Below the pieces are notes generated by a model, which did not search any database, was not told where the DNA came from, and was given only the letters and a program-made list of their open reading frames with translations. Made by a program: the position numbers and the translations under genes. Shown piece after piece: positions 50,847-62,857 of a stretch of 64,000 nucleotides of DNA. This stretch comes from Patagioenas fasciata. Lineage: Eukaryota; Chordata; Aves; Columbiformes; Columbidae. The stretch is from the NCBI RefSeq assembly GCF_037038585.1, contig NC_092526.1, positions 34,237,501 to 34,301,500 of the forward strand, written 5' to 3'. Position 1 is the first letter of the stretch; each line of letters starts with the position of its first letter.

Positions 50847-50862
50847 GGGGTGGGTGGGTGGG
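50847..50862 (+). other. Near-ideal G-quadruplex motif
   Basis: The plus strand has four G-runs of 3-4 separated by single T loops. Known biophysics: single-base loops give very stable parallel quadruplexes. It lies alone in ordinary intergenic DNA, about 19 kb upstream of the ACKR3 promoter. Confidence 0.75.
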
Positions 50863-52560
50863 TAGGAAGATGTCGACATCCTCTGGAGTTTTTAGTTGAT
50901 TTTGTTTCTTGGGCTGAGTTTTGGCTGATTATTTGGTTTTAATATTAACTAGAACAGGTAATTATGACTCAGAATAATACAAGCAGCACGGGAATGGGGT
51001 ATCACAGAGCCAGGAAATCTGCTGGTGCAAGTAGAGGTGAATTGCTTTCCTCTCTTCTAAAAATGGTGCGTCCACCCTAATAAAACATCAAGAGCTAGAA
51101 AAAAAGGAAAGGACAGATTTTCACAGTTGCTATTAACCTGTCTCATCTTGAGATCCTTGGGAACTAATCCTCTCTGGACAGGAGGGAGAGCCTTACAGGA
51201 CTCATTTGACACTGGACAAATCAAAGGCAAGCCCAAAGGTTTCACCTGATTTCAGAAGGGGACAATTATCTGCTAATGACTCTTGCTCCAAGGCACACAG
51301 TCACACTGAGCTGGGTGCAAAGCTTAGAAAGCACAACTGCGCTGGTGCTGGAGAAAGGTGTCACCTCTCCTTTAAACTTCATTAGTCAGAGACTGCTAAT
51401 AAACTGGAGACCAGGGAGAGCAGCATACTCATACCCCATGCTGCAAAATGCCAAGTACTGTGGTTCTGATCCAGCAAGCAGATATGTGAAACAGCATTCT
51501 CCTACCACTGGTGCTGGGTAAAATGATGGCCATCAGGCATGAAGTACTGCAGGATGACATTGTTGGTGACACTAAGTCCCCCAAATGCTGATTCTTTAAG
51601 ATGGTGCAGTGATCTGTCCCCAGCTGGCTGGATCTGACACATGGAAATCTTTATAGAAAAAAGGAATTTCTCAAGTGTTCTATTGCAAACCAAGTTTCTG
51701 GAGGCTTCCTGCAATGCCTGATAAAACAACACATTTCCAGAAAAACAAAATGAGCAAAATCAAAACCAAGGTTTTGTTTGCTTTAGCAAAGGAACCAACC
51801 CCCAGAAGTGAAACCTTATCTTGTGCCTCTAAACGGGCTGGATTCCTGTCTTCACTTTGCTCCTAGACTTTCTCCCACCAAGGCTGGCCTCTGATTGTCT
51901 CTGGAGGGTCCTTCTCCAGCCACATGAAAGGCTTTTCACACCCCTCCATGGCACCAGCCTTTAATACAGCCTAAAAGTCAGACCAAAGTTTAGATCCCTT
52001 CCTGCTAGATCTGAGCTCAGGCTGCTGAGCTTTAAGTCTCCAACACAGACATGGAGCCTAAATGTACTGTGAAAAGATGTGGAAAGAGAGGCACTTAGGG
52101 TTTTCATAAATGGAGATTTACCTAATTTGAAACTCACCATCGGATTTCTGCTGTACCTAAAGTAAATACTATGTGTTAATGGAAGAAACATGTTGGGTGG
52201 TTTTTTGGAAAAATAAACACACAAGACATTGAAAAGCTACATCCCTTCAGCTTTCTAAGCACAGTTTCTAGAAAATAGTACATCTACATGTTTTCAAGCA
52301 TGGAAATGTATTAGACTGCAAAATAATGACTGTTCCAGAGCTATGCAATCATTCTCTCCAGCTTCATAGCAATAATGCTGAGTTTGAGTTTGATTGCTCA
52401 AACCAAGGCTCATCAGGGGAGTCCCTACAGGCTGGCACTGGTCCCTGTGCCAAGCAGGCTCACACCTACCCAGGGTGTCCTGCTGGGGCAGGTGCGAGTG
52501 GAGGAACAAGACAGACCAAGCAGGGTGTGGGGAGCAAGCCTGAGAAGGTGGTGGAAAGTT

Positions 52561-52578
52561 AAAAAAAAAAAAAAAAAA
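52561..52578 (+). repeat. A18 homopolymer
   Basis: Eighteen uninterrupted A residues, followed by GAAAATAAAATC. No source transcript recognised upstream. Confidence 0.9.
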
Positions 52579-53910
52579 GAAAATAAAATCAAAGCTTCCT
52601 GACTGAGTTCCCAGCTGATATCAAATACCAGCAGCAGGTGGTTGCTAGTGGATATAGTCCATATGAAAACAAGAGGTCTGGTTTCTATAATTCACAGCAA
52701 GAGGGAACAGACTAAGCCCCACATATGCAACAACCGAAGCTTTTCTTTGGGGAAAGCATTTGCAAGGCAAGCCGACCCTTCTTTCCACACACCAGCGAGG
52801 GACACCTGCTTATCACCAGCACTTCTGTGCTGGCCAAGGACAGCGCGTGATGGCACCGGGTGACAGAGGCTGGTGCCCGCAGACAGGGAGCGGGCGCTCA
52901 CGTTTCTCTGACAGCAGAAAGTAATACAAATCCCCATGGAGTGCACCCACTTGCATGTGTTTTAACCTCATTTCACGCGCTGATGCAAGTTATTCTTACA
53001 CATTTCACCTTCCCAGACTTCCCCACCATCTATAATAACGTTTCTCACAGGTCCCATCACCATGACCTTTCTGTTGTCCTTCTCCTCCACCTGTATACAT
53101 GAATGTCACCTGCAAAATACAGTCTCAGTCAGATCTTCCTGACCTGCCTGCACCATACGAAAATTCCTCATGCTAACATTAGACATGCTTGAGTTAGCAA
53201 GGAAATGTAAACAGGTCACAGGAAAGAAGCGGGCTGGGGGAAAAGATGGAGATACATTGCTCAGCAACCATGTCAAGTCCTGGCTGGCCACATCTTGTCA
53301 GCCGTGCTTGAGAGTTCCTCATGTCAAAACAGCACCTCTGTAGCAAAGGAAGAATCCTGCATGCCCAGTCCTGCTGCACTTTGGGCTCTTTTGTTTGGCA
53401 CAGGCTCCTTCCACGTATCGGCAGCTACACATGCCATAGCTCCACTGATTTGCACCGGGAGAACCTGGAAACCACTGAAGGCTCAGTTCTGTAAAATTAA
53501 TGCTTTCAAAGATGCTTTATGAAGTTACTATGCAATTCTGGGAAAGGAGATTAGATAGGAACTAATGAATTTTGTTTGGTAATAAAAAATTGGAAAGTTC
53601 TGATAAAGCTAATGAAAATTCCTGACATTTCCAACCTGTTTCCAAAACAAGTTTGTTTTCCCCATTGCTACTTCTAACACAAACACCAGGAAAGACAAAC
53701 AACTGTATTACCCACCTCATAAAAATGGCTCAAAGTGAGAAAATAATTTTATTTTCTTCTAATATCTCCTCAGCTCCCTTTGGTACTTGAGGATCTCAGG
53801 AGACAGCACAGAGGTGAGGAGAACACTGATAACTCCCCTTTTAAGGTTGATTAAATTGTGGCATTGAACAGTTTCTGTGATTTACCAAAGCAGAGCCATA
53901 ATTCCAACTT

Positions 53911-53918
53911 ATTTGCAT
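53911..53918 (+). promoter_or_regulatory. POU octamer motif ATTTGCAT
   Basis: A perfect octamer in an AT-rich stretch (53880-54110), bound by OCT/POU factors in general. A single octamer is weak evidence. It gains some interest from the second perfect octamer at 60130. Confidence 0.25.
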
Positions 53919-56900
53919 GTGAAATACTGTCTCCTGAATTAACCCAGGCACTTGAAAATATGACTCTGGGGGGGGCAGGCAGAACTGTCATTTAGTATAT
54001 GTATATTTATATTTCCCAGCTCAAGGGGGTGTAAAACTATTTCCAACACTCAGTATGCTCATTTCATGAATGTATTTTTAATATTGTGATGTAGTTTGGT
54101 ATTTTTTTCACTGTTAATGCTCTTAATAACCCATCTCCTCCAAGCACCCCTTCAGCAAAACATGAGCTGCAGGAGTGAAAATCACAACTGGGAGAGCTGG
54201 GATCCTGAATACACAAGGTTGGGCTGCATCAGTCTTTGGCTCTTGGTAGGTTAATTAACTGAGAAATAAGGAAGACTTTATCCCCTGGACAGACTATTTT
54301 CTCACTGTCACATAAACTAGAAGAGTCTCTTATGTTAGGGGACCTTCCCATCAGTCCTTCCTCAGCTCTCCGGATCTGACCATGCTGTCATGCTGTAGTC
54401 TTCAACATAATATGGAAAGAGACAAAGTGAAGTGACCACCTTTAAAATTAGCTCCACAGATTATAACCTTGGGAGAAGACACTCGAGAAACATTAAAGGT
54501 CACATTTAAATCCAGAAGTACAATGAAATGTGCAGCTACAGATGAAACTCCCTTCTTAACAGACTGGACCAAATTCAACCCTGTTACAAACCACCCAGCA
54601 GCTGATCCTGGCCCAGCCCTGGCTCACATCTCCAGTCGTAATGAAAGCTTGTCCATGGTTTGAACCCAGCAACAATTAACCTTGACAGGGGGAGATAAGA
54701 CTCAAGTTTCAAAGAACAAAGTTTACTGGGGTTTTGTGTGCTTTCATGAGGTTTTGATTATTATTTTAATGTAGTTGTTTGTGGTTTGATTTCCTTTTTT
54801 TTTTTTTTCTCCTCCTTAATGGTCACATTGAGAAGATAAAAGTCTATGTACTCAAGGCAAGAGCCAAAGGATGGCCCAAGTCCAACCTACCTCCACCCCA
54901 CCACACTCATCTGAAATGCTTTCAGAGAAGGGGGAAATCAGACAAATAGATGCTGTGGATGGTTTGGGACTGACTCGTCTCAGACTTTTTGGATAGGGGA
55001 GCCTAAAAGAAAAGCCAAAAGTAGTTATGAAAGTACTCTTTTAGGGGACTACAACAAGAAGCCAACATATCTTTACATACTTCCCAGCAGGAAACCTGCA
55101 GCTATCCATAACACTGTTGATAGCCCTCCATGCTTGGCAAGGCTCCTGCTCAACCATCTGGAGCTCATCCACCGAGGTGCAACTTTGAGAAAGGAGACGA
55201 GCGCCTGGCAAAGGTGTTCAGAGAGCAGCTGGAAAGAGGGGTTTGGCTCCTGAGCCTCAGCACAGTTCCACTTGACAGCAACTGAAGGCCCATCTCTTCT
55301 GCAGATGGTGCAGCTGCAGGTGGCAGAGACAGTCCTAAACTGGCTTGAAGATGACTAGCAGCCACTGCTGACAGCAGCAGCAGCACAGTTCAGTGTGTGT
55401 ACTGAAACCCTCCCAAGAGGCTACACAAGTGGTTGGGCCGTTCACCCAAGGGGCTGCTGCACTTTTATCGGTACCAAAGCTACTTAAAGCCAGTTCATCT
55501 CCTGTCTCCAGGAACCACAAAGCCACCGCAGCTTCTGCATCATAGAGGAATACCTGCATCACTTCTCACCAGCTGATGTTTTGATCTTGCTGATGTCTTC
55601 AGCAGAGCTCCATCCGACTGAGGGCCAGCAGTTTGCTCTGCACCTCCGTCTCTCCTTTGAAGGTAGCAACGATATTCACCCTCCTCGAGGGCAGTTAATG
55701 AGAGCATGTTCTCTAGTTAGGTGGAAGTACAGCTCTGAAGCCTCTACCAGAGCTTTTCCAGACAATGCAGCCACAGGAGGTCTTTAAATAAGAGGGAAGA
55801 ATCAAAGATGGGGAGTGACCTGGTCAAATCAGCTGGGGAAGAAGATGTAGGGGGGAGGTGGGAGAGAGCAAGCGCACTCGAAACACCGTAGTTTTCTTCC
55901 CATGTCCATTAGACAGCAAGTAGCAGCGGCATAAGAGTTCATAAGCGCTCTCAATATTGGCAAATATCACATGGCTTGCCACCTATGCTGCCAGAAAACA
56001 TGCCCGCAGTGTAAGAAAAAAGCAAACTACAATGCAATAAAATGCATATCTATATGCTATTTATAGCCTCTCCCGACATACATAGACACACTTGTGTCCC
56101 CACAGTATCTTGGACACACTTACAAGCCCTGCTTTGCATTCACACAGCACGTCCTGAAAACAGCTATTAAGTTAAACACATAGACTTTCTTATTCTTATC
56201 CTGAAGCTAACTTAGAGGACACCTTGCTGGAGGTGAGGGGAGCAGTGGTGAAGAAAACAGAGGAATGCCAAAGGGACATGGTTTCTGCCATGAGGGCACC
56301 ACTAGAACATGTAACAGCCACCCGCTGCAGCAGTGAAAAGAAGTCCTAGGTTGAGCTGTTCCTCCTCAACACACATCTCTGTGTTAAGATGAAGCTGCCA
56401 CATCCTCCCTTCCAGCCCACTTCACACCTCCTCCCCATGGAAGCCCTCAAAGATGCAACTCACCCACCTTCAAGCAAAGCTCAGTCCTCTCTTACCCACG
56501 GCAGCTCTTCAAGACTTTTTCCCCTACTTTTAGGTATTCTGTTCTTCATTGGCATACTGGAGGCACACTCAGTTCTCTCCTTGGAGCTCCTGCAGCTCTC
56601 CAGCCTCATGCTAGGAGCAACCAGTTACTCTTTGATGACCACATTCAGCGAGCACCTGGGAAACTCTTTTTCCAAGGGCTGTATAGAGCCCCAGACCACA
56701 ACATGGCTTTTAAAGCATATTGTTTTCATTGAGACCACGAGCACAAGGTAAAGCCTGTTTTCTAAACAGCAATCCTACGAGGATTTGCTACTACAATTTG
56801 AATCACCTGGCAGAGGAGACTGCAGGGATGAGAAGGTCAAGACCCAGGGATGCACGTGGCCAAGCTCTGCAGAAAAGACGCACATACGGACAGAGCTCAG

Positions 56901-57710
56901 CCTCCTCCCAGAGCCCGAAATGGCACCAAACCCACAGCTGAACCGTGTCTTATTTCAGATCTTCAGCCACTACATCAAAGGACAAAGGCACAAGGGCACA
57001 GTAATGATTTGCAGTCTGACCTGCCCCAGATTTTTTGAACTACCCTGGAAAGCTACTGCAAGGGCTCCAGGAAAAAAAAAAAAAAAATCCCAATTACACA
57101 GAAGAGCCAGGTTTCACTATTGCGTGCACCATGGTCTAGCTCACAGCAGGTCACCAACTTTGGACAAAACCTGGTTAGACAGGAGTGCCTTTCTAGTGGC
57201 CTAGGAGCCTCTGAAAAGGGAAGCATCACACCTCCAGAGAAAACAAGACCCACTAACAAGCTGACTGCACACAGCTCCCAAGACATAAATGAACCATAGA
57301 CAGACTTGTGTTTTATGAAGAAATTGGTAATGGTTTAGCACAGACCTAAAGAAACAGTTCCTGGGGCCAAACCACCAAACCAGGACTACTTAAATATACC
57401 ACAGCTTGTGAAATCTCGCAGAGCAGCACTCAGACCTGCTGCTGAGCACGGGATGATTCAGCCTCTGCCACATCCTCCCCTTTACGGCTTTAAAGTGCCA
57501 TCCGAGCACAGCTTTTTTCCTGCTGCTTGATGCTTTCAGATCCTTGACCTGGTAACAATATCACATCTGTTAGCTATTATCAGAGAAGGAAAAAGGCTCT
57601 CCCCTCCTCTCTTCCCCCCGTATGCAAGTCGGTGTGAACCCAGCGCAGCACGGTGTTGTGTCTGTGAGAGCCGAGAGCCGTCAGGTTATAATTCAAACAA
57701 ATCAGATCTA

Positions 57711-57733
57711 ATCACCCTTATCAGAAGGGTGAT
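57711..57733. promoter_or_regulatory. Inverted repeat with GATA sites
   Basis: ATCACCCTT and AAGGGTGAT form perfect 9-bp arms around ATCAG. The centre reads CTTATCAG, a full GATA-factor site on the minus strand, and GTGATAAA gives a second site. A further TTATCAGAG lies near 57578 and a local CpG cluster occupies 57628-57683. Together they look like a compact regulatory element. Function is inferred. Confidence 0.3.
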
Positions 57734-58705
57734 AAAATCAGCAAAATTGAGAGGCTATGAAAACACGGGGAGGGGAGGTGGTATTTGGTGATGGGCACAG
57801 CAAGCCAACACTTCTGAAGAGCTGTCTTCCTGTAAAGATCCCACCCCACAGAGGACATCAGATCACAGCAGGGCTTTGCTGAAGATCAGTATCTGTACAG
57901 GTTCTCTGCCATCTTTTGCAGACCTAAAAAATGTTATTTCCCAAATTCTGCTGCTAGAAGAGGGATATGAGACACAGAGAGCTGCTTTCCAGAATCCCCC
58001 ATGGCTCCTAGATTTTGGACAAAACCGTCATAAAACCACTATGTAAAACCACCACGCTGGCCAGATGCTTAATAGGTGCAACGATGTCCAAACAAAACAC
58101 AGAGACCAATCCAGGTGCTGCGGAGGTGACCACAAGACTTACTTCATTCACGCACCTCCCCAGCCCAGAGTTGGACCCTGGCACATGCAACACAGCTGGA
58201 GATGAGGGTTCTCTGAAACAGAGACTCCACTTCAGAGGACAATACAGTCCTAGATATTCTGAGAAGCACAGTGGGGCATGGAGCAGTATCCCACAGTTTG
58301 CCTGGCCAGCAAGCCATCACCAGCTCCACGGCACCGCACCATAACGGGAACAGTCCTTGGCAGGTTTCCTACCTAGAGCTGCTTGTACTTTCCAAACCAG
58401 GGTTGCAATGCGATTTTTCTGGTTAAGGTCAGCTCCAGAGGAACCACCTGGAGTCCTTGGCCAGCTAAAGGAGAACCTCTGCCCTCGTTATGACTCACCT
58501 TCCCATTGCAGAAGAGCCTGAGAGGCGTTTAGGGGAAGAGTGCTTTGCAGGATGAGGAGCATACGAGCACGCAGACAGACAGGGAACTTCCTGACACCCG
58601 CCCCGTAACTGTCTGTTAGTCACGACAGCCCTGACCTCCCTCCAGTGAGCGTGACGCAAAACAAAGCTCCGCTTACCGATTTCAACACTAGCAGCGAATA
58701 TCACA

Positions 58706-58850
58706 GTGATGGAAAAATAAGGGTTGGAACAGACCTTGGGAGGTCACCCAGTTCAGTTCTGTGCCCTGTGGAAGAGTCAGCACTGTATCATCCCCATCAA
58801 GCACACATCTAACCTAATCTGAAAGGCCTCTGGTAATAAAAGCAACATTT
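58706..58850 (-). mobile_element. CR1-like LINE fragment, inverted
   Basis: Reading plus, AGGGTTGGAACAGACC is followed by a GGAGGTCACCCAG block, a TCTGTGCCCTGTGGAAGA block and TAACCTAATCTGAAAGGCCTC. This is the reverse complement of a CR1-family 3' region. The copy is old and short, and no terminal octamer repeat is left. Borders are approximate. Confidence 0.65.
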
Positions 58851-60122
58851 TCTAGGCTTTTACTATTTATATCATGATTTTGAGCACTACTTGAAGAATG
58901 GAGAGCACAGAGGAAAAAAGATGCACAACAGCTAAACACTGGATTACAGAAATTTTGCAGGACTGGGCGGGAAGCTGCTGAATAGGTAAGACTATCTTAG
59001 CCATACATCAGTGCAAAACACAAGGATGGGACCACCAGCAAGGTAACATGGGCATGAGAGTGGAGTGCCCCAACATATCTGGCCAAGCCACCTAGCAGGG
59101 TTGTGACATCTGGCAGAGTTGGCAGGGACCGACCCTCCTTCACCGTGCAAAGTGAAGGTACAGACCTCGGCACTGCCTGGATCCTGCAACGGCTGCCTCC
59201 CACAGAAGCTGGTCCACCACCCTCCTTGGGGATTAAAAACAGATAAATAAAAAATAAAGCCGTGTTCTCAGCTGCACGGAAGAGGATGTTTCAGCAAGAT
59301 GAGGGTCTGGACATATTTACACAAACATGCAGGTTGTTGAAAAGAACAGTGGAAACGCTTTGCACAAAATCCCATTAGCAAATAACGGGATTTCTGAGAG
59401 CACCATCTGTGCACCACATTGAACACTTGCCCCAAAGCACGGAGACTAAAGCACGTTGCACATAGAAAGCCAGACAAAAGAATATACAATAATACACAAA
59501 GGTGGGGGGAGCACATATAGGATGGGGGAAGCAGCCAGAAGAGATGTTTTCCTCCCCATCCTCACAATACCCAAATCCCATTACCCCCCCAGCCTCCTCA
59601 CAATGGTTCCTGAGGGGCATCTCACGTCCCTTCTGTGCCCACTGTGAGGCCCCATGATGCTGTCACAGAAGGGAAAAAAGCCTCCTCATGAATGAGAATC
59701 AGCTGGCAAAGCAAAACTGTTCAGTGCAAGGCGATGAAGAGGTCTAATATTGGAAACATTTATTTTCCTCAAGCGTTTTCCAAGGAGGTCTCCCATATTT
59801 CCAAGCCAAGAGGTTACCTGGAAAAGGCTCTGTCTCACCTGCGAGCTTCTTCAGCTCCACCCCAGCAGAAAGGGCCCTGGGAAAAGTCCAGGAGTAGCCA
59901 CACTGAGATAACTCTGAAGCAAAGTAGGAGAAGATTTGGTGTGAGTGGGTTTTGGAGAGCAAAACAAACCCCACTTTACATATCAGCAGCTTGAATGAAC
60001 CATCTCCAGTGACTCAAGCACCCCTTCTCCTCTGCACTTCCAAACATCTCCCTCTTTTGTCCTCCCTCTGAAGGACTCTTCAACAGCATCCTCCAAAATA
60101 CCTATTACAGCAATTACTGCAA

Positions 60123-60210
60123 TTAATTGATTTGCATATCCCCAAAGCCCCGTCATTAGTGCAACACAGCCAAGCGTGTTAGTGTTTAATAATATCAAGC
60201 AACAATTATT
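60123..60210. promoter_or_regulatory. Candidate distal enhancer: POU octamer, homeodomain and SOX motifs
   Basis: Within 88 bp there are TTAATTGA (60123-60130), a perfect POU octamer ATTTGCAT (60130-60137) and a SOX-type AACAATTATT (60201-60210). CAATTACTGCAATTAA directly precedes them. POU, SOX and homeodomain sites together are typical of neural and progenitor enhancers in vertebrates. It is about 28 kb upstream of the ACKR3 promoter. Conservation could not be examined. Confidence 0.35.
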
Positions 60211-62839
60211 CATAACATCCCACCCCGGCAGACCTAAATATAGAGACAAGCATTCATGCGAAAACAAAAAGGAAAAAAAAACCACAAAACAAAACAAAAA
60301 ACCAGCTGCTAAACAGAAGAATTAATTTAGAGCAGAATTAGGATCATAGAAACAAGACAGACAAGAGACAAGGTAAGATTTCTCACTCCCAGCTCATATG
60401 CAACTCTCCCAACCTGCCTCTCTCAATTACTTAGCTAACTGCAACTACGTAAAGTGATTTTCTCCTTGCGTTAAATAGCCAGCAAGCTGCAATGAGCGTA
60501 GACACAGCAGGGTAGAAACAACAAGAGGCGACTTTCACAGCCTGCTGGCCTCAGTTCAGAAAAACACTTCAGCAAAAGCTCGAGAGGGTCTCCATTCAGG
60601 ACAACACTTAATTTAAGCATGTGCTGAAATTTAAGTACATGCTTAAATCCTGCTCCTCCTCAGGCCAGATGCTAGCAAAAGGGAAAGGCTGCTATCCAGT
60701 TTTCCAGGCATTTTGAGCAATACAGGCTACACGTCTTAGGGACCTTACGCTCTTTGCTAACCTCTGGTTTTGGAGCCAAAGCCCATTTGCTTAATGCGTG
60801 AGCCCTTCAGTGGCCTTTTAATGCTGGGATGGGGAGAACCTCACACCAGTGCTGGAGCCCAGAGGGACCATCATCATGGAAATAGCATACAACACTAGAA
60901 GCCAGTGAGAAAACTAGCACCAAGGCTGCTCTTTATCAATGCATTTTAAATGGTCCAAAAGTAAACTAAGGCTCTAATTAGATCTGAGACCTTGCTCATG
61001 AGCCAGGTGATTTGGTGAAGGAACCACACCTAATCAAGATGTAGTTCTGGAGAGCCAGAAACCCATGCTTCCAGTACAAACCTGCCATATTTCACACATC
61101 AAGAGGAAGACTCGACCACCTGAGCCTGGTCTCCCTTCTCTGCAATGCAGCACCCATAATTTACTCATTTGCCATTACTTGTGGTCCGCTCTCTTGTCAT
61201 GGGACCTCCTCCCCAGAAGTGCAGGAACGAGATGGTCCACAGCCTATCCACACACTACACATGCCCAGGGCCAAGGTATTCTACAGGGGGAGGGTGAAGA
61301 CCTGGACAAGGAGCCTTGCCAGATAGTACATTTCACTCTTGCAGTCATATAAAGCAACGTGAGGCCAGTGTGAGACCATCACCACTGACGTGACTGCACA
61401 CTCACACAAGGCCATCAGCAAGCTGATAGATCTTCACCATCAAGTGCTTTTCGCATGGCCTGGATGTCCCCAGATCCCCCACATGCTGCTTCATCACTCA
61501 TTCCCCAGTGATCATCTCCATCACCATCTTCAATAGCAGGAGAAGGTCTTTGCAAGAGCCCAGCATCAGCTTACATTAATATAATAAACAAATACATTAA
61601 CAGATATACTGATCTAGCAAAGGGAATGGCATCTTGCTGTGAAACAGCCACCAAGCAAAGTTCAGGCATCCAGCTCTTCCCCTGGGGTAAAGTGATGGAG
61701 CACAGCAGGCACCAAAGGTGTGAGTTAGTCTGCACCACTGTAGGAGCTGACATGACCATGGTGATACAAAGCCACAGTCTTGCTGCAAGTCACAGCTTTT
61801 CAGCAAACTGGTGGAGTTCCACTCTGACATGACATCTTATTTATTAAAGAAATTAGGTCAGGAGTGGCTCCATGGTTGCTTCCCACTCTCATGGATGTGG
61901 CCAGACAGCTGGTGGGGCAGTGATGTCTTTAGCCTTCATCAGTCACTACATCTCAAACATCCAGCAGCAGCCTGGGCTGTGGCTTCAAAGCCATCCTGAT
62001 CTTCCTTCATCCTCACCCGCTGCATCCCAAGGTCCTGCAGACAGCTCTGCTGGCACAGCCACCAGGTGGCAAATGGTCCAGATATTGTAGAGCGCAGCAG
62101 AAAGGACAGAACTGGTCATCAAGAAAAATGTCCCTGCAAGCGTGGGTGTGGGGAAGGAGGATCTCTGCCCTCGCATCTCGCCCTCTGGCACTGAGACAAG
62201 CTCTCTGGCACACGTTTCCCTCTGCTTTGGCTACATCCATCCTGCAGCTGTGCTAGAGCTATATCCCAATGCTGTAAATCACACCAGCTCAGAGCCCAGG
62301 ACTCACATAAGAGCAACCACCAGCTACCGACTGCAGACTAAACAAGGCTTGCCTTTTTTTGTTGTTTTTGTTCTTTTTTTTACACTGCCTGCAGTCTGGA
62401 CTCCAAATTGGAGACTCATTCACCATGAAATCGCCTATTCCCATTTCCTTCATACCCTTCTCCCCTTCCTCCCACCATGCTGGTGCTGGGGGAGATATTG
62501 CACCTTGATGGTAGGAAGGAATAAAACGCAGTGTCTTGTTAGCAGCATTCTAAATAGAAAAAGCAATAATAAATAAGGTTTTAAAGCGCCCTTGCCTTTT
62601 GTTGACCTTCCAACTTCCCCCACCGCCTGTAACCACACACACCACGCCGGGAGGTGTGCCCAAGAAATGAACTGCTGAAAGCGTGAGCAGGAAGCAAGGC
62701 AAACTACAATTGCAGCAAACTACTTCAGAAAGGCTTCAGTTTTGCTCAGAATCGGTTGAAAGGAAACTTGCTGCTCACGGATGCTCAGCCTTCATTTTTC
62801 ACCCATTTCAAAAGAAACACTAATCTGATTCTTTTTCTT

Positions 62840-62857
62840 GGGGGGGGGGGGGGGGGG
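62840..62857 (+). repeat. G18 homopolymer
   Basis: Eighteen uninterrupted G residues. Such runs are unstable and error-prone in sequencing, so the exact length may be wrong. It can fold as a quadruplex. Confidence 0.85.

Larger units (their letters stand above)
32561..58705. other. 5' flank of ACKR3, gene-poor, no gene supported
   Basis: About 26 kb with no recognisable coding exon, RNA gene or long repeat. Homopolymers include A16 (42626-42641), A22 (50114-50135), A18 (52561-52578), T14 (54795-54808) and A16 (57072-57087). Motif clusters that could be distal enhancers are listed separately at 37.4, 42.9, 53.9 and 57.7 kb. In mammals this side of ACKR3 leads to the divergently transcribed IQCA1. 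None of its exons could be recognised here. Confidence 0.55.

Noticed and set aside
56389..56751. 120-codon frame with a central hydrophobic segment
   Set aside because: One hydrophobic stretch in a Ser/Leu-rich chance frame. No family resemblance or exon structure.
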